From assembly GCA_026936335.1 (NCBI GenBank), contig JAPMXV010000070.1, positions 62,001 to 126,000 on the forward strand: a stretch of 64,000 nt of DNA, in the 5' to 3' direction. Below the pieces are notes generated by a model that ran no database searches, was not told the DNA's origin, and was given only the letters and a program-made list of their open reading frames with translations. Source of the DNA: Mantamonas sphyraenae (taxonomy: Eukaryota > CRuMs > Mantamonadidae). Shown here one piece after another: positions 29,913-39,806 of this stretch. Within the stretch, counting starts at the first letter, position 1. Every line of letters begins with the position of its first letter. The translations under genes and the position numbers were made by a program.

Positions 29913-32900
29913 CTATTGCTGTTGCTCCCACCCGCGCCCCACCCACCCCACAATCCTCCCCATCACCTCATCCGGCACTGTCCACCACTCACATGTGGCC
30001 TCGTACCCATCCATCCCGCCACACCCAAACATCACCTCCCGCTCCTCCATGTTCATCGCCAGCCCGGTCTCCAGCGCCTCGTCCAACCCGTCGCTCCCCA
30101 CCAACCAATGCACCGCCTCTCTCCACACCCCACTCGCCCGTGCCCCTCTCACGGCATCGTTTGTCCTCCGTGCACCCAGTTCCCGTGCCACACGCACCAC
30201 CTCGTCGCCTTCCTCCCCCATCCACGCGCCAATCTCCAACACCGTCTTCCCACCCAACCCGCCCCGCGTGTCAATGTCCATCCCCATCGCCACCATCTGC
30301 CGCACCGCTTCCACATTGCCCTCCTTGGCCACACGGCGCAATTTCTCTGCCATTTTCCTGTTTCGCTTCATCGTCCCTGTCACGTTCCCAGCACGACACA
30401 CCCGCCAGTTGTTTTCGTCAATCTCCACATCCCGCATCCCATCCACAAACAACTCTTCAAACTGCGCCCACGGTCCCATCACCAAACCTTGCCGCAACAC
30501 CGCCTCCACGTCGTCTGGCACCGCCACTCCGGTCAAGTCCAACACTCGCAATGGACACCCGTCTCGCATCACCTCTTCCTTCAGAAAAGACAGTCCAATT
30601 TCCCCAATCACAGCCCAGTTCAGTCTCAGATAGCGCACTTGCGAAGCAAATACTCGCACCGCGTCTGCAGGCTGCACATGCACACCTCTCAGTACCATGC
30701 ACTCCACCATTCCCGGACGCCTTTGCATGCTCTCCACCAGCTCGCTCAAGTCCGAATCTAGTTTCTCACTGTCCAGATTGAGAACCCCAATCGGCACCGT
30801 GGCCACATCCACCGCTTTTGCTGCCATCGCCACACACACCGCCTCCTCTCCCAGTGCGACACCACTCACATCTGCACCTGCCTCCACCAGCGCCAATCCT
30901 ACACGCTCACGAGCCTCCGGACCTCCCACCCATCTGTTCACCGATTTCCACAAATTGAGCATCCCCGGATCAGCGCGGACATCCGCCCCACGTGCCACCA
31001 TTGTCTCCACCACCTCTGCCATCCCTCGCTCGATCGCCTGGCCCAACAAGGATGGGTCGCTGACGTCTGCTCCTGCATCCAACAACAACAGAGCAATCTC
31101 CGAAAACTGATGATCAATGGCATAGGCCAGCACACTGACCCCAATGCCCAGGATCACGTCACACGCGTTTGCACCCAGTTCCAACAGCACACGCACAGAA
31201 TCCACATGTCCTCGAACCACAGCACATCCCAGGGCTGTGCGCCCGCCTTCATCGAGAGCGTGCATGGATGCACCCGCCGCACACAGTACACGCACACATT
31301 CGGAATGCCCAAAGGTTGCCGCTGCCATAAGCGGCGTGTGATTCCCGAGTGCATGTACGCAGTCTGGATTCGCCCCGGCCTCGAGCAAAATCTGCACGCA
31401 TTGTTCGCTCCCTGATGCAGCCGCCTCAAACAGAGCTGTGGAGCCGTTGCCTGTCACCTCGTTCACATCCACTCCCGTCTCCAGAAGCATACGCACCACT
31501 TCTGTGCTTCCATTCTTTGACCCACGCGACAGCATTGTCTGCTTGTTAAACAGGGCGTTTGGATTTGCTCCCGCCTGCAGCAGCATGCTCACAATCTCCA
31601 CGTGGTCTTTGAAGACTGCTCCCCACAAAGGCGTCCACCCGTCGATTCCTGTGGCGTTCACATCAGCCCCGGCTTCAAGCAAAATGCGCACGCATTCAGT
31701 GTGACCTTCCTTCGTAGAATACGCCAGAGCATTGAGCCCGTCGGAATCCTCCGCATTCACGTCCACTCCTGCCTCCACAAGCTGCTTGACACACGCCGCA
31801 TGGCCACTCAACGCCACATGCACCAACGCAGTCCAACCGTCTGCGCATTTCTGCCCCGGATTCGCCCCTGCTGCCAGAAGCAACGCCACACTCTCGTGGC
31901 AACCAGACTGGCACGCATACATCAGCGCCGTTGTCCCTGTGTAGTCCGCCAACAGTGGGTCTGCCCCAGCTTCCAACAGCCGCTTCACCATCCCCACCTC
32001 CCCCAACTCTGCTGCCATGCCCATTCCCAGTCGTTCTTCCCGACTGCGCTGGTCGGCGGGGATCCCAGCCTGCAGCAGCTTCTCCAGACACGCTGAGGAT
32101 CCTGCGGACGCCGCCGACACCATTGCATCCACCGTGTCCGCTTCAGCGTCTAGCAGCAGTTCCACCATCTCCGGGTTGTCCCTCTCCACGGCCAATTGCA
32201 AGGGTGTCTGCCCAAGGGATGTTTCCAGCGTGATGTCTGCACCGGCGTCCAGGACCAACTGCAAACATGTCATGCTTCCAGATCTGACAGCGACAAGCAC
32301 ACACCCAAATGTGCCCTCCACATGTCCAGTGTCCCCTCCTGCCTCCAGTACAAGCTTCAGTGTCCCGTACTCGCCCTGGGAAGCTGCGTGATACACGGCC
32401 TTTCTCAGTGCCTCTTTCCATGTCTGTTCGGACTTTTCCTCTTCCGTTGCTTCTCTCAGCACATCCTCGACCTCGTTGTGTCTCCCTTTCTCTGCTCCCT
32501 GAACCAGGCGCACGTGAGCTGGGTGTGTCCTCTGCCGCCGAGCTCTGCGTGCCGCTCGTTTCTCTGCCCGCGCCTCCTTGGATAGCCGTGGCTCTTCTTC
32601 CTGCTCCTTTGCAACGACGGTTTCTGGGTGTTTGCCTGTCCTCGTCGACGCCTTCCTGCCGCCTCCGAACCGCCCTTCCTTCCGCCCCCCACACCCTTTC
32701 GTCACCGTCAGCCACTCTGCCACGCGTTCCACACACTTGGTACTCAGATGCACATCCTCTGCAATCAACAGTGTCATCTCCACAGCCATGTCCTCCTCGT
32801 CTCCCACCGCAAAGTGCACACTCCGTTCCCACCCCACCACACGTCGTTCCCTCTCTCGTCCGCCTCCATAGCACATCTCCCGCATCCACTCTCTTCCCCT

Positions 32901-33257
32901 CTCTCCCTCCTCCCACACCCGCCAGCCGGTTGCAAGCACTGCACTCCGCGTGTACTCGCGTTCCACACGCGACGTATCCGCCCCAAACTGCACCAGCACC
33001 CACACACACTCGTACTGCTCCTTCTCCACCGCCTGCTCCACTGCACTCTGCCCACCCCCATCCACAGCCTCCACATCTGCCCCATGTCCACACAGCACCC
33101 ATGCCTTGTCTGCACGCCCGCTTGCACACACCACCATCAACCCCGTCCTCCCCGTCTCCTCCTCCTGCTCATTCACATCCACTCCACCCTCCCTCAACGC
33201 CTCTATGACCTTGTCCACGCTGCCCCATCGTCCACACAGTGAGATCACACTCGTCAT
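29913..33257 (-). CDS. ANK-5: tandem ankyrin/LRR-like protein
   Basis: 1,114 residues, intronless, same plan as ANK-6. The first two thirds are close to ANK-6 (for example AEVVETMVARGADVRADPG versus AKVVEELVARCADVRADPG), but a central block (GQKCADGWTALVHVALSGH through NPNALFNKQTMLSRG) is nearly identical to ANK-4. The pre-C-terminal part (AGNVTGTMKRNRKMAEKLRR) is also of ANK-4 type. So it reads as a mosaic of two neighbours. It ends VGWVGRGWEQQQ and is followed after 19 bp by the ANK-6 ATG. The N-terminal copy has EQEEETG where most have EKEEETG. No catalytic motif, signal peptide or membrane segment is visible. Confidence 0.9.
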   Translation of the reverse strand: MTSVISLCGRWGSVDKVIEALREGGVDVNEQEEETGRTGLMVVCASGRADKAWVLCGHGADVEAVDGGGQSAVEQAVEKEQYECVWVLVQFGADTSRVEREYTRSAVLATGWRVWEEGERGREWMREMCYGGGRERERRVVGWERSVHFAVGDEEDMAVEMTLLIAEDVHLSTKCVERVAEWLTVTKGCGGRKEGRFGGGRKASTRTGKHPETVVAKEQEEEPRLSKEARAEKRAARRARRQRTHPAHVRLVQGAEKGRHNEVEDVLREATEEEKSEQTWKEALRKAVYHAASQGEYGTLKLVLEAGGDTGHVEGTFGCVLVAVRSGSMTCLQLVLDAGADITLETSLGQTPLQLAVERDNPEMVELLLDAEADTVDAMVSAASAGSSACLEKLLQAGIPADQRSREERLGMGMAAELGEVGMVKRLLEAGADPLLADYTGTTALMYACQSGCHESVALLLAAGANPGQKCADGWTALVHVALSGHAACVKQLVEAGVDVNAEDSDGLNALAYSTKEGHTECVRILLEAGADVNATGIDGWTPLWGAVFKDHVEIVSMLLQAGANPNALFNKQTMLSRGSKNGSTEVVRMLLETGVDVNEVTGNGSTALFEAAASGSEQCVQILLEAGANPDCVHALGNHTPLMAAATFGHSECVRVLCAAGASMHALDEGGRTALGCAVVRGHVDSVRVLLELGANACDVILGIGVSVLAYAIDHQFSEIALLLLDAGADVSDPSLLGQAIERGMAEVVETMVARGADVRADPGMLNLWKSVNRWVGGPEARERVGLALVEAGADVSGVALGEEAVCVAMAAKAVDVATVPIGVLNLDSEKLDSDLSELVESMQRRPGMVECMVLRGVHVQPADAVRVFASQVRYLRLNWAVIGEIGLSFLKEEVMRDGCPLRVLDLTGVAVPDDVEAVLRQGLVMGPWAQFEELFVDGMRDVEIDENNWRVCRAGNVTGTMKRNRKMAEKLRRVAKEGNVEAVRQMVAMGMDIDTRGGLGGKTVLEIGAWMGEEGDEVVRVARELGARRTNDAVRGARASGVWREAVHWLVGSDGLDEALETGLAMNMEEREVMFGCGGMDGYEATCEWWTVPDEVMGRIVGWVGRGWEQQQ

Positions 33258-33276
33258 CCTCGTTCCTCGACAACCT

Positions 33277-36200
33277 CTATTGCTGTTGCTCCCACCCGCG
33301 CCCCACCCACCCCACAATCCTCTCCATCACCTCATCCGGCACTGTCCACCACTCACACGTCGCTTGGTACCCATCCATCCCGCCACACCCAAACATCACC
33401 TCCCGCTCCTCCATGTTCATCGCCAGCCCGGTCTCCAGCGCCTCGTCCAACCCGTCGCTCCCCATCAACCAATGCACCGCCTCTCTCCACACCCCACTCG
33501 CCCGTGCCCTTCTCACGGCATCGGCTGACCTCTGTGCACCCAGCTCCCGTGCCGCACGCACCACCTCGTCGCCCTCCTCCCCCATCCACGCGCCAATCTC
33601 CACAACCGTCCGATGCCGTCCCCCACCCCGCGTGTCAATGTCCATCCCCAACGCCACGATCTCCCGCACCGCTTCCACATTGCCCTCCTTGGCCACACGG
33701 CGCAATTTCTCTGCCATTTTCCTGTTTCGCTTCATCGTCCCTGTCACGTTCCCAGCACGACACACCCGCCAGTTGTTTTCGTCAATCTCCACATCCCGCA
33801 TCCCATCCACCCACAACTCTTCAAACTGCGCCCACGGTCCCATCCCCAAACCTTGCCGCAAGACAGCCTCCACGTCGTCTGGCACCGCCACTCCGGTCAA
33901 GTCCAACACTCGCAATGGACACCCGTCTCGCATCACCTCTTCCTTCAGAAAAGACAGTCCGATTTCCCCAATCACAGCCCAGTTCAGACTCAGCTGGCGC
34001 ACTTGCGAAGCAAACACCCGCACCGCCTCCGAAGGCTGCACATGCACACCTCTGAGTGCCATGCACACCACCATTCCCGGACGCCTTTGCATGCTCTCCA
34101 CCAGTTCGCTCAGGTCCAAGTCTGCATGCCCCCTGCCCAGATTGAGGACCCCAATCGGTACCGTTGCCACATCCACCGCCACAGCTGCCATCGTAACCCC
34201 CATCCGCTCGTCTCCCAACTCCATGCCACTCACATCTGCACCTGCCTCCACCAGCACCAATCCTACACGCTCACGAGCCTCCGGACCTCCCACCCATCTT
34301 TTCGGCGATTTCCACACATCGAGCATGCCCGGATCAGCGCGGACATCCGCCCCACCTGCCACCATTTTCTCCACCACCTCTGCCATCCCTCGCTCGATCG
34401 CCTGGCCCAACAAAGATGGGTCACTGACGTCTGCTCCTGCATCCAACAACAACAGAGCAATCTCCGAAAACTGATGATCGATGGCATAGGCCAGCACACT
34501 GACCCCAATGCCCAGGATCACGTCACACGCGTTTGCACCCAGTTCCAACAGCGCACGCACACAATCCACATGTCCTCGAACCACAGCCACTCCCAGGGCT
34601 GTGCTTCCGTCTTTGTCGACAGCGTGCATGGATGCACCCGCCGCACCCAGTACACGCACACATTCGGAATGCCCATACGATGCCGCTGCCATAAGCGGCG
34701 TGTGATTCCCAAGTGCATGTGCGCAGTTTGGATTCGCCCCGGCCTCGAGCAAAATCTGCACGCATTGTTCGCTCCCTGATGCAGCCGCCTCAAACAGAGC
34801 TGTGGAGCCGTTGCCTGTCACCTCGTTCACATCCACTCCAGTCTCCAGAAGCATACGCACCACTTCTGTGCTTCCATTCTTTGACCCACGCGACAGCATT
34901 GTCTGCTTGTTAAACAGGGCGTTTGGATTTGCTCCCGCCTGCAGCAGCATGCTCACAATCTCCACGTGGTCTTTGAAGACTGCTCCCCACAAAGGCGTCC
35001 TTCCGTCGATTCCTGTGGCGTTCACATCAGCCCCGGCTTCAAGCAGAATGCGCACGCATTCAGTGTGACCTTCCTTCGTAGAATACGCCAGAGCATTGAG
35101 CCCGTCGGAATCTTCCGCATTCACGTCCACGCCTGCCTCCACAAGCTGCTTGACACACGCCGCATGGCCACTCAACGCCACATGCACCAACGCAGTCCAA
35201 CCGTCTGCGCATTTCTGCCCCGGATTCGCCCCTGCTGCCAGAAGCAACGCCACACTCTCGCGGCAACCAGAAATGCATGCGTACTTGAGTGCTGTCATCC
35301 CATTGCAGTCTCCCAACGATGCGTCTGCCCCAGCTTCCAACAGCCGCTTCACCATCCCCGCCTTCTTCAACTTTGATGCCGTGCACAGAGCGAGGTGTCC
35401 ATCCATGGACAGCTGATCGGCGGGGATCCCTGCTTGCAGCAGGTTCTCCAGACACGCTGAGGATCCTGTGAACACCGCCGACACCATTGCATCCCCCCGT
35501 TTCGCTCCAGCCTGTAACAGCAGTTCCACCATCTCCGGGTTGTCCCTCTGCACAGCCAATTGCAAGCGTGTGCTCGTGGGGTCTGCACCGGCTTCCAGGA
35601 GCAACTCCACACACGCCACGGATCCAGATCTGACGGCAGCAGTCACACACCCTCCTGATGTGCCCGCCACATGTCCAATCTCCCCTCCTGCCTCCAGTAC
35701 AAGCTTCAGTGTCCCGTACTCGCCCTGGGAAGCTGCGTGATACACAGCCTTTCTCAGTGCCTCTTTCCATGTCGTTTCGGACTTTTCCTCTTCCGTTGCT
35801 CCTCTGAGCAGCTGCACGACCTCTTGGTAACTCCCGTTCTCTGCTCCCTGCGCCAGGCGCACGTGAGCTGGGTGTTTCCTCCTCTGCCGAGCTCTGCGTG
35901 CCGCTCGTTTCTCTGCCCGCGCCTCCTTGGATAGCCGTGGCTCTTCTTCCTGCACCTTTGCACCGACGGTTTCTGGGTGTTTGCCTGTCCTCGTCGACGC
36001 CTTCCTGCCGCCTCCAAACCGCCCTTCCTTCCGCCTCCCAGACCCTTTCGTCACCGTCAGCCACTCTGCCACGCGTTCCACACACTTGGTACTCAGCTGC
36101 ACATCCTCTGCAATCAACAGTGTCATCTCCACAGCCATGTCCTCCTCGTCTCCCACCGCAAAGTGCACACTCCGTTCCCACCCCACCACACGTCGTTCCC

Positions 36201-36606
36201 TCTCTCGTCCGCCTCCATAGCACATCTCCCGCATCCACTGCCTTCCCCTCTCTCCCTCCTCCCACACCCGCCACCCTGTTGCAAGCACTGCACTCCGCGT
36301 GTACTCGCGTTCCACACGCGACGTATCCGCCCCAAACTGCACCAGCACCCACACACACTCGTACTGCTCCTTCTCCACCGCCTGCTTCACTGCACTCTTC
36401 CCACTCCCATCCACAGCCTCCACATCTGCCCCATGTCCACACAGCACCCATGCCTTGTCTGCACGCCCGCTTGCACACGCCACCATCAACCCCGTCCTCC
36501 CCGTCTCCTCCTCCTTCTCATTCACATCCACTCCACCCTCCTTCAACGCCTCTACAACCTTGTCCACGCTGCCCCATCGTCCACACAGTGAGATCACACT
36601 CGTCAT
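33277..36606 (-). CDS. ANK-4: tandem ankyrin/LRR-like protein
   Basis: 1,109 residues, intronless, same plan. It differs from the others at VQLLRGATEEEKSETTWKEA and in a shorter repeat (ELLLEAGADPTSTRLQLAVQ), shared with ANK-2 along with SKLKKAGMVKRLLEAGADAS and DCNGMTALKYACISGC. From GQKCADGW onward the interior is like ANK-5. The ankyrin consensus is ordinary (G-TPL-AA--GH---V--LL-AGA), with Cys common at the position before VR. The C-terminal module reads EREVMFGCGGMDGYQATCEW. The stop is 19 bp before the ANK-3 side neighbour's array joint pattern continues downstream to ANK-5. No introns are needed. Confidence 0.9.
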   Translation of the reverse strand: MTSVISLCGRWGSVDKVVEALKEGGVDVNEKEEETGRTGLMVACASGRADKAWVLCGHGADVEAVDGSGKSAVKQAVEKEQYECVWVLVQFGADTSRVEREYTRSAVLATGWRVWEEGERGRQWMREMCYGGGRERERRVVGWERSVHFAVGDEEDMAVEMTLLIAEDVQLSTKCVERVAEWLTVTKGSGRRKEGRFGGGRKASTRTGKHPETVGAKVQEEEPRLSKEARAEKRAARRARQRRKHPAHVRLAQGAENGSYQEVVQLLRGATEEEKSETTWKEALRKAVYHAASQGEYGTLKLVLEAGGEIGHVAGTSGGCVTAAVRSGSVACVELLLEAGADPTSTRLQLAVQRDNPEMVELLLQAGAKRGDAMVSAVFTGSSACLENLLQAGIPADQLSMDGHLALCTASKLKKAGMVKRLLEAGADASLGDCNGMTALKYACISGCRESVALLLAAGANPGQKCADGWTALVHVALSGHAACVKQLVEAGVDVNAEDSDGLNALAYSTKEGHTECVRILLEAGADVNATGIDGRTPLWGAVFKDHVEIVSMLLQAGANPNALFNKQTMLSRGSKNGSTEVVRMLLETGVDVNEVTGNGSTALFEAAASGSEQCVQILLEAGANPNCAHALGNHTPLMAAASYGHSECVRVLGAAGASMHAVDKDGSTALGVAVVRGHVDCVRALLELGANACDVILGIGVSVLAYAIDHQFSEIALLLLDAGADVSDPSLLGQAIERGMAEVVEKMVAGGADVRADPGMLDVWKSPKRWVGGPEARERVGLVLVEAGADVSGMELGDERMGVTMAAVAVDVATVPIGVLNLGRGHADLDLSELVESMQRRPGMVVCMALRGVHVQPSEAVRVFASQVRQLSLNWAVIGEIGLSFLKEEVMRDGCPLRVLDLTGVAVPDDVEAVLRQGLGMGPWAQFEELWVDGMRDVEIDENNWRVCRAGNVTGTMKRNRKMAEKLRRVAKEGNVEAVREIVALGMDIDTRGGGRHRTVVEIGAWMGEEGDEVVRAARELGAQRSADAVRRARASGVWREAVHWLMGSDGLDEALETGLAMNMEEREVMFGCGGMDGYQATCEWWTVPDEVMERIVGWVGRGWEQQQ

Positions 36607-36625
36607 CCTCGTTCCTCGACAACCT

Positions 36626-39600
36626 CTATTGCTGTTGCTCCCACCCGCGCCCCACCCACCCCACAATCCTCTCCATCACCTCATCCGGCACTGTCCACCA
36701 CTCACACGTCGCCTCGTACCCATCCATCCCGCCACACCCAAACATCACCTCCCGCTCCTCCATGTTCATCGCCAGCCCGGTCTCCAGCGCCTCGTCCAAC
36801 CCGTCGCTCCCCATCAACCAATGCACCGCCTCTCTCCACACACCACTCGCCCGTGCCCCTTCCACAGCATCGGCTGATCTCCGCGCGCCCAGCTCCCGTG
36901 CCACACGCACCACCTCGTCGCCTTCCTCCCCCATCCATGCCCCAAGCTCCACCACCGTCTGCCGACCCATCCCGCCGCGGGTGTCGATGTCCACCCCACA
37001 GGCCACAAGTCCTCGCATCGCTTGTATATCCCGCTTTTTCGCTGATTGCACGAGCCGCTTTGCGCCTTTTCGGTTTCGTTTGACGGTGGGCTTTGCGTTT
37101 TCAGAGAGAGCGGCAAATGGGTTCTCCTCCACGGGCCCGACGTGGCACACGCGCCAGTTGTTTTCATCGACATGGACATCCATCATTGTATGCACACCCA
37201 AAATCTCCAACTGCGCCCAGGGCCCCACAGTCAAGCACTTTCGCAGGACGTCTTGGACATCGTCGGGGATGTCCATGCCTCCCAGATCCAACACGCGTAC
37301 TGGACACCCTTTGCGCATCAACTCGTGTTTCAACGCGTCCCACCCCGGTGTTTCCAGGCGACCCGTGGTCAGGAAGAGTTCCTGGACCTGCGATGCAAAC
37401 ACACCCACCGCCTCGTGCGGACGCAGGTCCACGTTCAACAAGTCCACCCATTCCACCATTCCTGGACGCCTTTTCATGCTGGTCACCAGTTCGCTTGTGT
37501 CCACGATCTCCTTTGTGCGTCTGGTCAGGTGCAGAACACGGATGGGCTCGGTGGCAACGTCCACAGCCATGGCTGCCAGCGACACGCCGTTGTCGAGGTA
37601 GCCCAGGCCTGTGTCACACACACTTGCTCCTGCTTGCACGAGCAACATCCCAAGGTCGCCCACGTCGCCAAAGCGATTGCTCCAATTCAACAACAGGTTG
37701 CCGCCGCAAGCCCTTGCGTCCGCTCCGCGGTCAAGTAGCAGCTGAACGACGTCCACTCGACCTCGTTCCACGGCACGCTCGAGTGCCAAGCAATCCTTGC
37801 TTGCATCGGCGCCTGCATCCAGCAGTATCCGCACGATGTCCAAGGCACTCTCTTGTGGCCGCCCTGCCGCTTCCCCCAACAGGGTCCTGTTGGACGTCGG
37901 CACCGTTTCACACGGGTCAGCCCCCAAATCCAGCAACATCTGAACAGTGTCCGGATGACCGCCCAACACGGCCTCAGCAAGCGGCGACCGCCCAGCCGAG
38001 GACACACCAAGCACAGGTGCACCCCATTCCGCCAGCAAGCGCACGCAATCTGTAAATCCCAATCGTGCAGCCCTCGTCATCGCCGTCTCTCCAACACTTG
38101 GGATGTCGCACTCGGGATCTGCTCCGGCCTCCAGGAGCACTTTGGCACACTCGGACCACCCTTTCGCGACCGCCACGCACAGCGCCGTCGTGCCCATCGC
38201 GTTCTTTCTGTCCACCTCGGCACCCGCTGCGATCAAACACCGTATCGTGTCGCATCTTCCCTTGCCAGCAGCACGCGAGAGAAGGGTGAAGCCTTCCGTT
38301 TGCGCGTTTGCGTCGGCGCCAGCTTTCAACAGCATGTCCACAACCTGCGCGTTGTCGCCTTTGATGGCTGCCATCAGCACCGTCCAACCATTGGATGTTT
38401 GAGCATGCACATTGGCACCGGCGTCCAGAAGTACACGCACACAGCCAACATTCCCGTCCTCTGCCGCGACCATCAGCGCCGTAAACTCGACATCAGCCAT
38501 GATTTCAGGATCGGCGCCGCCCTGAAGGAGGAGGCTCAAGCACTCGGGCGACCCCGTCGATGCCGCAGACAGCAACGGCGTCCAGCCGTCGCGTCCCACA
38601 TTTGGATCTGCCCCTGCAGCCAGTAATTGCGCCACTGCGTCCTCGTCTCCCAGCTCACACGCAACCATCAATGCAGTGAGCCCTTTGGCTTCGACATCCC
38701 CATCGGCAGGCACTCCGGCCTCCAAGAGCAACGACAGACATCCACGCGCGCCCTTTTCCACCGCAAGGGCCAATGCTCCTGTCCCGTCCTCCAGTGAGCA
38801 GTGTCCACCAGCGCCAGCATCCAAAAGCAACCGCACAATGTCGACGTTTCGAGCCGCGATTGCCAGCAACAGCGGCGGCCAGCCGTAGGAGTTGGCCGCG
38901 TTGGCATCCGCCCCCGCAGCGAGAAGAAGGCTCACACATTCCACAGAACCGGATTCGATAGCAACATCCAAACATGTGTGGCCATTTTCAACGTGCTTTG
39001 TGCCTCCGCCAGCGTCCAGCAACATCTGCAACACCGTTGCACACGATCGGGCAGCCGCAAAGAACACACACCTGTTCACCGCCGCGCGTTTGACCTCCGT
39101 CTCACATCCTTCCGCCAGCAGAGTTGCCACTTGCTCTTTGGATCCCATCCGCACAGCCAGAACCATTCGCGCTTCCAGGTCTTGAGTGGAGGTGCGCTTG
39201 ATCTTGCCAAATCTCTTGGCCGTGCCCTTGGTCACCGTCAGCCACTCTGCCACGCGTTCCACACACTTGGTACTCAGATGCACATCCTCTGCAATCAACA
39301 GTGTCATCTCCACAGCCATGTCCTCCTCGTCCCCCACCGCAAAGTGCACACTCCGTTCCCACCCCACCACACGTCGTTCCCTCTCTCGTCCACCTCCATA
39401 GCACATCTCCCGCATCCACTCTCTTCCCCTCTCTCCATTCTCCCACACCCGCCAACCTGTTGCAAGCACTGCACTCCGCGTGTACTCGCGTTCCACACGC
39501 GACGTATCCGCCCCAAACTGCACCAGCACCCACACACACTCGTACTGCTCCTTCTCCACCGCCTGCTCCACTGCACTCTTCCCACCCCCATCCACAGCCT

Positions 39601-39787
39601 CCACATCTGCCCCATGTCCACACAGCACCCATGCCTTGTCTGCACGCCCGCTTGTACACGCCACCATCAACCCCGTCCTCCCCGTCTCCTCCTCCTTCTC
39701 ATTCACATCCACTCCACCCTCCCTCAACGCCTCTACGACCTTGTCCACGCTGCCCCATCGTCCACACAGTGAGAGCAGACTCGTCAT
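36626..39787 (-). CDS. ANK-3: divergent chimeric member of the ankyrin array
   Basis: 1,053 residues, intronless. Residues 1 to about 187 (through AEWLTVTKG) match the other five almost perfectly. Then the sequence switches to a different protein: TAKRFGKIKRTSTQDLEARM, no basic Arg-rich linker, and a distinct set of ankyrin repeats (AVNRCVFFAAARSCATVLQ, DADANA-type and NAQTEGFTLLSRAAGKGRC). A divergent LRR-like part follows (TSELVTSMKRRPGMVEWVDL, VQELFLTTGRLETPGWDALK). Identity with its neighbours resumes near 36965 (VVELGAWMGEEGDEVV) and runs through the C-terminal module and Gln tail. So the interior is a separate lineage held between homogenised ends. Confidence 0.9.
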   Translation of the reverse strand: MTSLLSLCGRWGSVDKVVEALREGGVDVNEKEEETGRTGLMVACTSGRADKAWVLCGHGADVEAVDGGGKSAVEQAVEKEQYECVWVLVQFGADTSRVEREYTRSAVLATGWRVWENGERGREWMREMCYGGGRERERRVVGWERSVHFAVGDEEDMAVEMTLLIAEDVHLSTKCVERVAEWLTVTKGTAKRFGKIKRTSTQDLEARMVLAVRMGSKEQVATLLAEGCETEVKRAAVNRCVFFAAARSCATVLQMLLDAGGGTKHVENGHTCLDVAIESGSVECVSLLLAAGADANAANSYGWPPLLLAIAARNVDIVRLLLDAGAGGHCSLEDGTGALALAVEKGARGCLSLLLEAGVPADGDVEAKGLTALMVACELGDEDAVAQLLAAGADPNVGRDGWTPLLSAASTGSPECLSLLLQGGADPEIMADVEFTALMVAAEDGNVGCVRVLLDAGANVHAQTSNGWTVLMAAIKGDNAQVVDMLLKAGADANAQTEGFTLLSRAAGKGRCDTIRCLIAAGAEVDRKNAMGTTALCVAVAKGWSECAKVLLEAGADPECDIPSVGETAMTRAARLGFTDCVRLLAEWGAPVLGVSSAGRSPLAEAVLGGHPDTVQMLLDLGADPCETVPTSNRTLLGEAAGRPQESALDIVRILLDAGADASKDCLALERAVERGRVDVVQLLLDRGADARACGGNLLLNWSNRFGDVGDLGMLLVQAGASVCDTGLGYLDNGVSLAAMAVDVATEPIRVLHLTRRTKEIVDTSELVTSMKRRPGMVEWVDLLNVDLRPHEAVGVFASQVQELFLTTGRLETPGWDALKHELMRKGCPVRVLDLGGMDIPDDVQDVLRKCLTVGPWAQLEILGVHTMMDVHVDENNWRVCHVGPVEENPFAALSENAKPTVKRNRKGAKRLVQSAKKRDIQAMRGLVACGVDIDTRGGMGRQTVVELGAWMGEEGDEVVRVARELGARRSADAVEGARASGVWREAVHWLMGSDGLDEALETGLAMNMEEREVMFGCGGMDGYEATCEWWTVPDEVMERIVGWVGRGWEQQQ

Positions 39788-39806
39788 CCTCGTTCCTAGA
39801 CAACCT

